Positions 18,274 to 27,577 of a stretch of DNA of 64,000 nucleotides are shown here, piece by piece. A program made the position numbers and the translations under genes. The first letter of the stretch is position 1. Each line of letters begins with the position of its first letter. The stretch lies in NCBI GenBank assembly GCA_030446485.1, contig JAUJNF010000001.1, forward strand, positions 124,001-188,000, read 5' to 3'. This stretch comes from Thermoleophilaceae bacterium (GTDB lineage Bacteria; Actinomycetota; Thermoleophilia; Solirubrobacterales; Thermoleophilaceae). Under the pieces are notes generated by a model. The model was not told where the DNA came from. It saw only the letters and a list, made by a program, of their open reading frames with translations, and ran no database searches.

Positions 18274-18339
18274 GCCCCCGGACCGAGGACCACTTTCCCC
18301 GTTAACCCCGGCGCCCGCATTCGCCGATACAGGAGTGCG

Positions 18340-20121
18340 ATGCTGTCGATACTGCGACGACGGCTCAGCTGGCGCACCCGCGACGGCTCCGCGGCACCCG
18401 GGGGCGATCCGGACCGCGTTTTCATGGCCCGCTGCCTGGCCTACCTGTACGGAGGCGGATCGACGCTGGGGCTGATCTCGGTGCTGTTCTTCGCGTCCCA
18501 GCCCACGGAGAACAGGAACGGGCTCCTAGCGACCATCGTGGGCGGCTACCTGCTCGCGGGAATCTGCATCGCCGGCTTCGACCGCATCTCGCACCGGACC
18601 TTTCAGGTGCTGTCCACCTGCGGCACGGCCCTGATCGGCCTGGCGATCTACTTCAACGGCGACCCACGCAACGACAACGAGTTCCTGTATCTGCTCGTTG
18701 CCCTCTACGCGTTCTACTTCTTCACCCCCCTCCAGGCCGCGCTCCAGCTCCTGATCATCGCCGCGGCCTACGGCTGGGCTCTGCTTGCCATCGGCGGCGA
18801 GGCGCTGGAGCAGCCGACGCGCTACCTGATCGCGCTCGGCACGCTGACCGTGGCGGGTGTGATGATCGGCTTTCTCAAGCGAGACCTCCAGCAGCTCATC
18901 GGCCGGCTCGACACCGCCGCCCGGACCGACGCGCTCACCGGGCTGCTCAACCGTCGGGGCTTCGAGCAGGTGTTCGAGTCGGAGCTCGAGCGGGCCCGCC
19001 GGGGCGGTCATGCGCTCGGGTTGATCGTCGGAGACCTCGACGACTTCAAGGCCCTGAACGACCGCTGCGGCCACCACGCCGGGGACGAGGGGCTCACCCG
19101 CTTCGCCGCCTTGCTCGACAAGGCCGCTCGACGCATCGACACCACCGCGCGCATCGGCGGCGAGGAGTTTGCGCTGCTGCTGCCCGAGACCACGAGCGAC
19201 GGTGCGTGGCGGCTGGCCGAGCGCATACGCCAGGACGTGGCCGAGGCGTTCGCCTCCGGTGCGGTCCCGCTCACGGTGAGCTTCGGCGTCACCTGCTATC
19301 CCGACCACGGCGAGACCGGCGAGCAGCTGCTGCGAGCGGCCGACCAGGCGCTGTACGCCGCCAAGGAGCTCGGACGCAACCGGTCCGTGGTCCACAGCGC
19401 GGAGGTGGCATCGATCCTCGTGGGTGCCACCGGGCGGCGCGACGCCCAGAGCCAGGGCCACCTGGCCACGATGCTGTCCCTCGCCGAGGCGCTCGACATC
19501 CGCGACAGCGGGACGGCGGCCCACGCCCATACCGTCGGGCGCTACGCCGAGGGCATGGCCGTGCGGCTTGGGCTCCCTACCGCGCGGGTCGAGCGCGTGC
19601 GCCTGGCCGGCATCCTCCACGACATCGGCAAGATCGGGGTGCCGGACTCGATCCTGCGCAAGCCCGGCGCGCTGGACGAGCACGAATGGGCGGTCATGCG
19701 CAAGCATTCGGAGACGGGCGCGCGCATCCTCGAGAGCGGCAGCCTGGAGGATGTGCGCGGGTGGGTCCTCGCCCACCACGAGCGTCCCGACGGGACGGGC
19801 TACCCCTACGGGCTGTCGGCCGAACAGATCCCCATCGAGGCCTCCATCCTGGCCGTGGCCGACGCCTACGAGGCGATGACGAGCGACCGCGTCTACCGTC
19901 CGCGGCTGAGCACCGCGGCGGCCCGCGAGCAGCTCATCCAGGGGAGTGGTAGCCAGTTCGACCCCACCGTGGTCGGAGCCCTTCTGGAGTTGCTGGACGC
20001 TGAGGGTGAGGCCCCGCGCGCGGCCGGGGCGGCGGTGGCCCATAATGGGCACCGTGGCGCTAACGGAAGCGAAGCTGGGAGCCAACCAGGCACCACCGCT
20101 CCAGGGCTACAACGCCTTTGA
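18340..20121 (+). CDS. membrane GGDEF plus HD-GYP cyclic-di-GMP protein
   Basis: 593 residues. About six hydrophobic segments fill residues 30-185, then a GGDEF domain with the active-site variant GGEEF (about 272-276). An RxxD product-inhibition site (RRID) lies five residues before it. The HD-GYP domain follows, with HAHTVGRYA, LHDIGKIGVPDSIL (about 427) and HHERPDGTGYPYG (about 479). Both synthesis and hydrolysis sites look intact, so it could set c-di-GMP levels in either direction depending on a membrane signal. The 3' end overlaps the acyl-CoA dehydrogenase gene by 77 bases. Confidence 0.92.
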   Translation: MLSILRRRLSWRTRDGSAAPGGDPDRVFMARCLAYLYGGGSTLGLISVLFFASQPTENRNGLLATIVGGYLLAGICIAGFDRISHRTFQVLSTCGTALIGLAIYFNGDPRNDNEFLYLLVALYAFYFFTPLQAALQLLIIAAAYGWALLAIGGEALEQPTRYLIALGTLTVAGVMIGFLKRDLQQLIGRLDTAARTDALTGLLNRRGFEQVFESELERARRGGHALGLIVGDLDDFKALNDRCGHHAGDEGLTRFAALLDKAARRIDTTARIGGEEFALLLPETTSDGAWRLAERIRQDVAEAFASGAVPLTVSFGVTCYPDHGETGEQLLRAADQALYAAKELGRNRSVVHSAEVASILVGATGRRDAQSQGHLATMLSLAEALDIRDSGTAAHAHTVGRYAEGMAVRLGLPTARVERVRLAGILHDIGKIGVPDSILRKPGALDEHEWAVMRKHSETGARILESGSLEDVRGWVLAHHERPDGTGYPYGLSAEQIPIEASILAVADAYEAMTSDRVYRPRLSTAAAREQLIQGSGSQFDPTVVGALLELLDAEGEAPRAAGAAVAHNGHRGANGSEAGSQPGTTAPGLQRL

Positions 20122-21631
20122 CGCCGACCGTGCGCTGGCCGAGGCCCTCGAGCGCGAGGGCGGCGGCTGGGGACTCGACCGGGCTCGCGATCTAGGGGCC
20201 GTCTACGGATCGGGCGAGGCGGACGAGCACTCCCGCCGCGCCGAACGCAACGAGCCACGGCTCGTGACCCACGACCGCTACGGCGAGCGGGTGGACCTGG
20301 TCGACTACGACCCGTCGTGGCACTGGCTGCTGCGGCTGGGCGTCGAGCGGGAGATCGCCTCGCTTCCCTGGCGCGAGCCGCGCGCCGGGGCGCACGTGGT
20401 GCGCGCGGCCCTGATGCACATGTACACGGGGATCAGCTCGGGGGCGGCCTGCCCGATCTCCATGACCTACTCGGCCGTGCCCGCGCTGCGCCGGACCCCG
20501 GAGCTCGCCGCCGAGTGGGAGCCGCGCCTGACCCGCCCGGACTACGAGTCAGGAGCGCTCGCCGGAATGGCCATGACCGAGCGCCAGGGCGGCTCTGACG
20601 TCCGCGCCAACACCAGCGTGGCCGAGCCCGATGGCGACGGCGGCTACCGCATCACCGGCCACAAGTGGTTCTGCTCCCATCCCATGTGCGACGTCTTCCT
20701 GGTGCTCGCGCAGGCGCCGGCCGGGCTGTCGTGCTTCGCGGTCGAGCGCGGCCCCGGCTTCCGGATCGATCGCCTGAAGGACAAGCTCGGCACCCGCTCC
20801 CTGGCCTCGAGCGAGGTCGAGTTCACCGACCTGCCGGCCCGCCTCGTGGGGGAGGAGGGCCGTGGGGTGCCCGCGATCATCGAGATGGTGAACCACACGC
20901 GGCTCGACTGCCTGCTGGGCACCGCCGGCGGCATGCGCCGTGCCGTGGCCGAGGCCGTGCACCACGCCCGCCACCGCTCGGCCTTCGGCGCCCGCCTGGC
21001 CGACCAGCCGCTGATGCGCAACGTCCTCGCCGACCTGGCCCTCGAGTCCGAGGCCGCGACCGTCACGGCCATGCGCGTGGCTCGGTCCTACGACGAGAAC
21101 GACGTGCCCTTCCGCCGCTTCGCGACCGCCGTCGCCAAGTACTGGGTCTGCAAGCGCGGTGCGCCCCTGGCCGTCGAGGCCCTCGAGTGCCTGGGGGGCA
21201 ACGGATACGTCGAGGAATCTCCGATGCCGCGGATCTACCGCGACATCCAGATCAACTCGACCTGGGAGGGCTCCGGCAACGTCATGGCCCTCGACGTGCT
21301 GCGCGCGATGTGGAAGGAGCCCGACGGCCTGCCCGCCTTCCTGGCGGAGTGCCACCTGGCGGCAGGCGCCAACGCGCACCTCGACGCCCACCTCGGCCGC
21401 CTCGACACCGACCTGGCCGCCCTCACCAGCGACGATGCCCAGTGGCACGCCCGCCGGGCCGTCGAGAGCCTCGCCCTCGCCCTCCAAGCCAGCCTGCTGG
21501 TCCGCAACGCCCCACCCGCCATAGCCGACGCCTTCTGCGCAGCCCGCCTCAACGACGGCGGCCGAGCCTTCGGCACGCTGCCGAGCGGCGTGGACGCGGG
21601 CTACATAGTGGAGCGAGCGCTGGTGGTGTAG
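20045..21631 (+). CDS. acyl-CoA dehydrogenase, AidB-like
   Basis: 528 residues, the length of AidB-type rather than short-chain dehydrogenases (about 380). MAMTERQGGSDVRAN is the FAD/substrate signature, GHKWFCSHPMCDVFLV follows, then KDKLGTRSLASSEVEF, and LECLGGNGYVEESPMPRIYRDIQINSTWEGSGNVMALDVLR is represented in pieces near residues 385-425. AidB family members are FAD proteins induced by DNA alkylation in enterobacteria; their substrate is unsettled. The ATG at 20045 lies inside the preceding c-di-GMP gene; a GTG at 20054 is an alternative. A structured repeat lies 118 bp after the stop. Confidence 0.88.
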   Translation: MGTVALTEAKLGANQAPPLQGYNAFDADRALAEALEREGGGWGLDRARDLGAVYGSGEADEHSRRAERNEPRLVTHDRYGERVDLVDYDPSWHWLLRLGVEREIASLPWREPRAGAHVVRAALMHMYTGISSGAACPISMTYSAVPALRRTPELAAEWEPRLTRPDYESGALAGMAMTERQGGSDVRANTSVAEPDGDGGYRITGHKWFCSHPMCDVFLVLAQAPAGLSCFAVERGPGFRIDRLKDKLGTRSLASSEVEFTDLPARLVGEEGRGVPAIIEMVNHTRLDCLLGTAGGMRRAVAEAVHHARHRSAFGARLADQPLMRNVLADLALESEAATVTAMRVARSYDENDVPFRRFATAVAKYWVCKRGAPLAVEALECLGGNGYVEESPMPRIYRDIQINSTWEGSGNVMALDVLRAMWKEPDGLPAFLAECHLAAGANAHLDAHLGRLDTDLAALTSDDAQWHARRAVESLALALQASLLVRNAPPAIADAFCAARLNDGGRAFGTLPSGVDAGYIVERALVV

Positions 21632-21669
21632 CCGGGGCTCAGAGCGCGGCTGGGGAGCGGGGGCTTTAC

Positions 21670-21728
21670 GCAGTTGGCAGTTGACCGGTAGGCGCGCCGA
21701 GACGCACGCGGCTGGGCAGTTGGCAGTT
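21670..21728. repeat. pair of short GCAGTTGGCAGTT direct repeats
   Basis: The 13-mer GCAGTTGGCAGTT occurs at 21670-21682 and 21716-21728, and each copy is itself two head-to-tail GGCAGTT-like units. The pair lies between the acyl-CoA dehydrogenase stop and the structured repeat. The role is unknown; it could be the scar of a small insertion or a protein-binding pair. Confidence 0.5.
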
Positions 21729-21748
21729 CGCCCTCCGCCGCCGAGGGT

Positions 21749-21837
21749 CCGAAAAGCGAGCAGGCCAAGGACGCAGGGGTGAAGCCGTATGTCAATACGG
21801 CGAACCCCGAGGACGCCGGGATGCGACGCTTTGCAGG
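21749..21837 (+). repeat. dispersed structured repeat, copy 1
   Basis: An 88-bp-class imperfect palindrome shared with 32470-32557 (minus) and 58699-58787. Outer helix AAAGCG (21753-21758) pairs with CGCTTT (21827-21832); inner helix GGGGT (21776-21780) with ACCCC (21804-21808); apical helix GCCGTAT (21784-21790) with ATACGGC (21795-21801). GAA and GA internal-loop bases are invariant between the inner helices. It lies between the 3' ends of two convergent genes, 10 bp from the sigma factor stop. Its apical helix differs completely in sequence from the other copies yet still pairs. Confidence 0.8.
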
Positions 21838-21847
21838 ACCCGGCGCC

Positions 21848-23347
21848 TCAGCAGGGTTGGGGGGTTATGGAGGCGTCCGGCGCAACATTCACCGGAGGCG
21901 GGCACTCCCTGGGTGCGTTGTCGCGCGCCGGCGGCGGACCCGGCTCAGGCGGAGGCGGCTCGGAGCCGCCGCCGGAGTTGCCGGGCGGCGGGGCGGAACC
22001 GCCGTTCCCGCGCGCCTGAGCCTGCGGCGGCGGCGAGGAACGACGCGGGCTCGAGCTCGCCTGAGCCGGCGGTGACGCAAAGGCGGTGGTGGGAGCCGCC
22101 GGAGAGGCGGAAGAGGCCGGCGCCCTGCGCGCGCGACGGCGAGCCGACCTGCGCTCGGCGGCCTTCTCGCGGCGGCGGTCGGCGCGGGACCGTGAGCGGT
22201 CGCCGCGCCGGTCACGGTCGACCTCGGCACCGGACCCCCCGGAGGCCTTGCCACCGGATCCGCTCCGCGAGGATTGCGCGCTGGTCGAGGAGCCGGACTT
22301 GGAGTCGGAGTCGCCCTGGTTGACCACCACGGCACCGCCCCCGGCAGCGGCTCCGGTGGCGATGATCGCCACCGCTGCGATCTTGGCGGCGCCCAGGCTC
22401 CCCACGGCTGCGGCGCCTCCGGCGGCGGCGGTGCTTCCGGCCACGGCGCCCCCTCCCGCCGTGGCGGCGGCTCCTGCCGCACCGGTGCTTCCTGCCGCGG
22501 CTGTGTAGCCGCCGGCGCCGCCGGCCACCGCCGTGGCGCCCACGGCCCCGGCGCCTGTGCCTCCCACGCCGACCGCCGCGAGGACGCCCTCCCTCAGCGC
22601 GATCGTCGGAATGACCGGGAGGATCACTCCGAGCAGTGCGCGCTGGCGGCGCACCTGCTCCCAGTACTCGCTGCAACTCGGGCAGGCCGCGAGGTGGCGC
22701 TTGACCTCCTTGCGACGGGTGGCACCGGGGATCGACAGCTGCTCGCGTATGTCCTCGTGCGAGACCTCCCGGGCGTCGCGGCTCTCGAGCAGCGCGGTGC
22801 GCGCCTGGAACACGAGCGACTTGACCTTCGGGGTGTCCACCCCCACCACGCTCGCCACCTCTTGGTGGGAGAGGTCACCGAGCTCACTGAGCACGAGCGC
22901 CGCCCGCTGCTGCTCCGGTAGCTCGGCCATGTCGGCCAGGAGCTCGCGCAGGTCGGCGCGCTGCTCGACCTCCTCGGACAGGCCGGCGGTGCTCAGATCG
23001 ATGTCGTCCGAGGCCTTCTCACGCCGCGCCCGCAGGACCGAGAGGCAGCGGTTGCGCGCGATGGTGTAGAGCCAGGCCTGGACCTTGATCTCGCGCTGGT
23101 CCTTCTGAAGGTCGCGGTACGCCGAGAAGAAGGTCTGCTGCAGGGCGTCCTCGGCCTCCTCGCGAGTGCCGAGCATGTGGCGGCAGAAGGACAGGAGCCC
23201 GCGATGGTGGCGGTCGTAGAGGACCTCGAACGCCACGTCGTTTCCGCGCCTGACGTGCTCGACGAGGCGCTCGTCGCCGAGCGCCTGCAGCAGGCGGCGC
23301 GGCGCAAAGCGCCGCGGGCGGTTCTGAGTGGCGGCTGCCCCGTCCAT
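21848..23347 (-). CDS. ECF sigma factor fused to zinc anti-sigma motif and membrane/Pro-rich tail
   Basis: 499 residues. Sigma region 2 spans about 40-105 (LYDRHHRGLLSFCRHML, EDALQQTFFSAYRDL, WLYTIARNRCLSVLR) and region 4 about 140-195 (LPEQQRAALVLSELGDLSHQE, a helix-turn-helix). Next comes HLAACPSC (about 217-224), an H-x3-C-x2-C zinc anti-sigma (ZAS) motif normally found in a separate anti-sigma protein. Two Ala/Gly-rich hydrophobic stretches follow (about 240-285 and 320-342), then a basic and Pro/Ser-rich tail of about 150 residues ending in Cys. This predicts a membrane-tethered sigma factor with a built-in inhibitor. How it would be released is not visible. ATG at 23347. Confidence 0.85.
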   Translation of the reverse strand: MDGAAATQNRPRRFAPRRLLQALGDERLVEHVRRGNDVAFEVLYDRHHRGLLSFCRHMLGTREEAEDALQQTFFSAYRDLQKDQREIKVQAWLYTIARNRCLSVLRARREKASDDIDLSTAGLSEEVEQRADLRELLADMAELPEQQRAALVLSELGDLSHQEVASVVGVDTPKVKSLVFQARTALLESRDAREVSHEDIREQLSIPGATRRKEVKRHLAACPSCSEYWEQVRRQRALLGVILPVIPTIALREGVLAAVGVGGTGAGAVGATAVAGGAGGYTAAAGSTGAAGAAATAGGGAVAGSTAAAGGAAAVGSLGAAKIAAVAIIATGAAAGGGAVVVNQGDSDSKSGSSTSAQSSRSGSGGKASGGSGAEVDRDRRGDRSRSRADRRREKAAERRSARRRARRAPASSASPAAPTTAFASPPAQASSSPRRSSPPPQAQARGNGGSAPPPGNSGGGSEPPPPEPGPPPARDNAPRECPPPVNVAPDASITPQPC

Positions 23348-23471
23348 CAGCTACCTATCGTCAGATTCGGGCGGTTGGTCGAGGGGAGCCGCCGAAGCTG
23401 CACATCTTCGTCGCACGCCCGTCGTAACGCTCTTGCCCTGCCAAGGTTTAAGAGTTGCGCCACGAGCTGGA

Positions 23472-25784
23472 TCAGCGACGAGACCGCCGGATCGAGACCC
23501 GCTCGCACTTGTGCAGGCGATCCGTGCGGTCGGCGCGCACGCGATCGCGCCCCGGCCCGCAGTCGATGACCTCCCGAACGCCGTTCGCGGCCTCGATCCG
23601 GTCGGGGCCGCCGCCGCCCGAGTAGCGGTTGCGATCCGGCCCCCCACTGAGCACATCCGCTCCGGCGCCACCAAACAGCCGGTCGGCGCCCTTTCCGCCG
23701 GACAGGCGGTCGGAGCCCTCACCGCCCGATAGGACATCGGGCTGGGCTCCGCCGCTCAGGCGGTCCCGCCCCGCGCCACCGAACAGCCCGTCCGCTCCTG
23801 GGCCGCCAGTGATGTCATCGACGCCTTCGTGCCCGGACAGCGTGGCGTCCGCCCCATCGCCGCCGCGGAGCGTGTCGCTTCCGAGGCCGCCGAACAGGCA
23901 GTCGGCCTGACGCAGGCCGCGCAGGATGTCGTCGCCGCCCAGGCCGAGGAGGGTGTCACCGGCCTCGGTCCCGTCGATCGTCTCGGCCGCGTCGGTCCCG
24001 CGGGACTCGTTCGTGCACGCGCCGACCGCCAGGTTGCGCACCGTCACGCGCCGGGTGGAGCTGAGCGTCTGCAGCCCGTTCGCGTCGGTGGCCTGTGCCA
24101 CGAGAACGTACTGGCCGTTGCGCAGCCGCGTGGTGTCGAGCTGCGCGGAGTAGATGGCCCCGGGCGGCCCATCGGGCGACCCGCTTCCGGGCGAGAGCGA
24201 GACCCCCCCGAAGGCGCCGTTCAGGCCGAAGGTCACCGCCGCCACGCCGCGGAGGTCGAAGGCCTGCGCGCGCAGGATCACGGTTCCCGAGAGCGTGGCC
24301 CCGTCCGCGGGCGCGTTGAGGGCGACTCCCGGCGGCGTCACATCCCGGTTGCGGTACACGAAGACTCCGCCCCCACCCCCGTACTGGACGAAGCCGCGTG
24401 AGATGGCGGGCTGCCCGAAGCCGCTGGCGGCACCCGCTGCGCCGGCCGCTGAGGCGAACTCGTCGCCCGGCACCGGCTTGCCGTCCCGCATGCGCAGCAC
24501 GAGCTGCTGGCTCTGGTCGTTCATCACGTACACGAGGTCACCGGAGGCGGCGGCCGTGGTCTGGGCGAAGCCGGTGGTGCCGGCGGCCAGCGCGGTGCGG
24601 CTGAAGCTGCCCGCTCGGTCGAGGTCGACGGTCGAGAGCAGGTAGAGGTTGCTGCCGGTGGTCACCACCACCTTCGCGTCGTCGAGATCGGCCACGGACA
24701 CCTGACTGACGGCCAGCGCTGGCGCCGGAGCGCCGGGCAGCTCGTCGCTGGCCTGCTCGGGCGTGAGCGCTCCCGAGCTCTGACGGATCTTGTAGACGGT
24801 CGTCCCGCCGGCGGTGGCCGACGCCACGTAGATGAGCGGCGCGGTGGTCACCGGTCCGTCGGGCCCGGGCGTGGTGCCGCCTGGCTGCACCGGCACGGAC
24901 GGGGTCTGCACCATGCCGCCGAGCGCCAGGCCGGGCCGCTCGGTGAGCGTGTCGGCGGCGAAGAGCCGCAGCTGACCGGCGGCGCCCACGGCCAGGAACG
25001 GCCGAGGTGTGCCGTCCATTGGCAGGAACACGAGCGCCGGACTGGCCTCCGCCGTGGCGTCGATATCGGCCGTGGAGGTAGCCGGCAGCGGCTCCGGCGC
25101 GTCTGCGCCCCCGGGCAGCGGCACTCGGAACAGCCGCTCGTCGCCCGCGCTGACCGCGACGAAGAAGAGAGCGCGCGCGCCGGTCGAGTCCGGGGGACCG
25201 ACCACCGGGGACGAGTTGACCGTGAAGCCGTCGGTGCCCGCGACCCGGCGCTGGGCCACGAGGGCGCCGCTCGCCTCGTCGATCTGGGCCACCTGGATGT
25301 CCTCGGCGCCCCCGGCGTCGTCGTCGTTGTGCACGACGAAGAGCTGGCCGAGCCGACCGGCGGTGGAGGTGTCGGCGAAGGTGACGCTTCCCGCACCTGT
25401 TCCGAACGTGTCTGCATCGTCCACGCCGGCGTCATCGAGGGCCGTACCGTTCTCCGGACCGACCGGCGCCCCCGTTCGCAGCACCTGGAGGTGCGCCGCC
25501 CCGTTGGCGGTGCCGAACGCGAGCCGCTGGTCGTTCGCCGGGCCGGTGGTCGTGACGATCGAGGTCCTCACCTGCTGGTCGCCCGCCCCCGTCTTCGAGT
25601 ACCCAAAGGCCACGGGCAGCTCGCCCTCGTCGACCGGCTGGTAGCCGGAGCGGCCACCCTCGCCGCCGAAGAGCGGCCAGTGCACGGCTCCAGCGCCCGC
25701 CGGGAGCCCGAGGACCGCTGCGCCCACCAGGGCCAGCACAGCGACGGCGGTGCGACGGTTGGTGATCACCTCGGGAGGGCTCAT
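23472..25784 (-). CDS. exported protein: propeller-like N-terminus, Ig-like domain, RTX calcium-binding repeats
   Basis: 770 residues. Signal peptide (AVLALVGAAVLGLPAGAGAV); residues about 35-480 are repeated beta segments with a PQQ/beta-propeller look (VVTTGSNLYLLSTVD, DLVYVMNDQSQQLVLRM); about 490-590 an Ig-like domain (DVTPPGVALNAPADGATLSG); about 610-740 a run of RTX nonapeptides (GGLGSDTLRGGDGAD, GGPGADGLFGGAGRD), which form a Ca2+ beta-roll. The end (EVIDCGPGRDRVRADRTD) is a cap I know from RTX proteins of this bacterial group. It is probably a surface or released adhesive/structural protein. No secretion ATPase genes are near. It precedes the sigma gene on the same strand by 124 bp. 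Confidence 0.82.
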   Translation of the reverse strand: MSPPEVITNRRTAVAVLALVGAAVLGLPAGAGAVHWPLFGGEGGRSGYQPVDEGELPVAFGYSKTGAGDQQVRTSIVTTTGPANDQRLAFGTANGAAHLQVLRTGAPVGPENGTALDDAGVDDADTFGTGAGSVTFADTSTAGRLGQLFVVHNDDDAGGAEDIQVAQIDEASGALVAQRRVAGTDGFTVNSSPVVGPPDSTGARALFFVAVSAGDERLFRVPLPGGADAPEPLPATSTADIDATAEASPALVFLPMDGTPRPFLAVGAAGQLRLFAADTLTERPGLALGGMVQTPSVPVQPGGTTPGPDGPVTTAPLIYVASATAGGTTVYKIRQSSGALTPEQASDELPGAPAPALAVSQVSVADLDDAKVVVTTGSNLYLLSTVDLDRAGSFSRTALAAGTTGFAQTTAAASGDLVYVMNDQSQQLVLRMRDGKPVPGDEFASAAGAAGAASGFGQPAISRGFVQYGGGGGVFVYRNRDVTPPGVALNAPADGATLSGTVILRAQAFDLRGVAAVTFGLNGAFGGVSLSPGSGSPDGPPGAIYSAQLDTTRLRNGQYVLVAQATDANGLQTLSSTRRVTVRNLAVGACTNESRGTDAAETIDGTEAGDTLLGLGGDDILRGLRQADCLFGGLGSDTLRGGDGADATLSGHEGVDDITGGPGADGLFGGAGRDRLSGGAQPDVLSGGEGSDRLSGGKGADRLFGGAGADVLSGGPDRNRYSGGGGPDRIEAANGVREVIDCGPGRDRVRADRTDRLHKCERVSIRRSRR

Positions 25785-25910
25785 GGGCGGCGTGGCGGGC
25801 CGCGGTCAGCACCCCGTACCCGGGCTATACGCTAGCCATAGCTGGCGCGGTTCAAGCCGGTAGCCGTTTCACGCCCGGCTTCGCGGGCCGAAGCTCCCGG
25901 AAAGGTGTGC

Positions 25911-27491
25911 CTACTCGGCCGTGATCGTGAACGGCCCGCACAGCTGATCGGAGTCCTGCTGCACCGGCTTGCCGTTGAGGTTCTTCGGGGTGATGGTCAG
26001 CTGCTTGCCGGTGACCCTCACCTGCGCGTAGCTGTAGGTGTTGGTGGCGGCGCAGTCCATTCCCACCCCGTCCGGCGGCTCGGGCTCGAAGAACGCGGCG
26101 CTGACGGCGGCGCCAGCTCCCTCACGACCAACGGCGTCGTCGATCTCCTTCGAGAACGTTTTCGTGGCCACCGGTCCGGTGACGAACTCGAACATGCCGC
26201 TGTTGATCGGCCCGCCCTGCTCGAGGGTCCGCAGCCGGACCTCGTTGACGAGGTTGGCGTGGGTGTCGGTGGTCAGGAAGACGACGTTCTTCACGTTCTT
26301 TCGCAGGTAGTTGATCAGGCGCCTGCGCTCGGCCTCGTAGCCCTCCCAGCGGTCGTACGGAAGCGCGTAGTACTGCTGGATCGGCGTCTCGTTCATGATC
26401 ACCTTGAACGTCGCCTTGGAGCGCTTGACCTCCCTCGTGAACCGCTTGTACTGGCGGCTCCCGAGGAACGTCCGTTCTCCGTCCCGAATGCGAGCGAGGC
26501 AGGCCGGCGAGACGGGCTGCTTGAGCGACGGCGCGAGGATGGCGAAGAAGTCGCGGTTCTTCTGGGGGGCGGTTGGCGCGAGATCGGGCTGGCCGGTCTC
26601 CGGGTTGTCGCAGGTGCCCCCGTCGGAGGCCTTGGCATCGCGGAAGGAGCGTTCGTCGAGGAAGAAGAGCTCCAGGTGCCTGCCCCAGCGACGGCTGCGG
26701 TACAGCCCGTCCCGGGAGCTGTACGACACCGGTGAGTAGTCGCGGAAAGCCTTGACGCCGGCCGCGTAGAGCTTGCGCCCGTTCTCCGCGACCGAGAAGT
26801 CGTTGATGAACTCATGATCGTCCCAGTGGCTGTAGAGGCCGGCCGATCGGCGCAGCCGCTGCAGGTTGGGAAGCGTGATGTTCTGCCGGTACTTGGCCCA
26901 CTTCTGCGGGACGGTGAGCGCGGTGGGGGCGCTCGGCATGAACTGGCCGCCCTCCATCGTGGCTCCGACCTCGGTATCCGAGTAGATCGTGTCGCCGAAG
27001 TTGATGTTGAAGTCGTTGCCCTCCTCGGCCATCTCGCGGTAGACCTCAAACCGGTTGTAGAACGGCTCGGTCTGGCCGGGGGCGCGTTGGGCGTCGGCGT
27101 CACCCGAGTAGGCAAACTCGATCGTCCGGGCCTGGCCCGACGGGGGGGCGGTCCGGAAGCTGCCGACCGCGCTACGGCGCTTGCCCGCGGTGAAGCGGTA
27201 GAAGTAGGCGCGGCCGGCCCGCAGGCGGCCGATCCTGGCCTGCACCGTGAGGTTGTCCGCCGCGCGGGCCTCGAGGCCGACGGTGATCAGTCCGCGGAAG
27301 GTCCGCGCGCGCGCCAGCTGCAGCTGCACCCGACCGGGGCGCCCCGTGCGCGTCCAGAGCACCGCCGAGGTGGGCGTGACCTCTCCGGCCGCCACGCCCA
27401 GCGGGAACGACTGCGGCGCGGCGCTCGCGGCCACGGGGACCAGGCAGCCAAGCAGGGAGACGGCGAAGATCAAGGTAACGGCGCGGCGCAA
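25911..27491 (-). CDS. phoD: PhoD-type alkaline phosphatase/phosphodiesterase
   Basis: 526 residues. Signal peptide (LIFAVSLLGCLVPVAASA), then the Fn3-like PhoD N-domain (about 28-120, SAVLWTRTGRPGRVQL), then the metallophosphatase core: NFGDTIYSDTEV (about 163), SHWDDHEFINDF (about 224), NETPIQQYYALPYDRWEGY and TTDTHANLVNEVR (about 410). These carry the Asp/His metal ligands of the family, which uses Fe3+ and Ca2+ to cleave phosphomono- and diesters outside the cell for phosphate scavenging. No twin-arginine motif: the n-region is only MRRAVT, without the SRRxFLK pattern usual for PhoD. No Pho-box was recognised. 126 bp separate it from the RTX gene upstream on the strand. Confidence 0.88.
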   Translation of the reverse strand: MRRAVTLIFAVSLLGCLVPVAASAAPQSFPLGVAAGEVTPTSAVLWTRTGRPGRVQLQLARARTFRGLITVGLEARAADNLTVQARIGRLRAGRAYFYRFTAGKRRSAVGSFRTAPPSGQARTIEFAYSGDADAQRAPGQTEPFYNRFEVYREMAEEGNDFNINFGDTIYSDTEVGATMEGGQFMPSAPTALTVPQKWAKYRQNITLPNLQRLRRSAGLYSHWDDHEFINDFSVAENGRKLYAAGVKAFRDYSPVSYSSRDGLYRSRRWGRHLELFFLDERSFRDAKASDGGTCDNPETGQPDLAPTAPQKNRDFFAILAPSLKQPVSPACLARIRDGERTFLGSRQYKRFTREVKRSKATFKVIMNETPIQQYYALPYDRWEGYEAERRRLINYLRKNVKNVVFLTTDTHANLVNEVRLRTLEQGGPINSGMFEFVTGPVATKTFSKEIDDAVGREGAGAAVSAAFFEPEPPDGVGMDCAATNTYSYAQVRVTGKQLTITPKNLNGKPVQQDSDQLCGPFTITAE

Positions 27492-27577
27492 CTCGGTTCC
27501 TCCTCGTTGGGTCTGCCTACAGCGAAGTCCATCGGCGGCTTCGGAGGCGCCGTGCGATGTTAGGCGGGCGCCCCGCG

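Noticed and set aside
21749..21837. The structured repeat as a protein fragment, since copies read KDAGVK and NPED in one frame.
   Set aside because: Copy 3 has an in-frame TAG, differences fall in first and second codon positions, and they keep base pairing instead of residues.
23348..23471. An autoregulated ECF promoter upstream of the sigma gene.
   Set aside because: AAC- and CGT-like elements are present but their spacing (about 23 bp) does not fit the usual 16-18, so I did not call it.
25824..25855. A sigma-70 promoter for the RTX gene (TTGAAC and TATAGC).
   Set aside because: The spacer would be 20 bp, or 15 bp with the alternative -10; neither is convincing.
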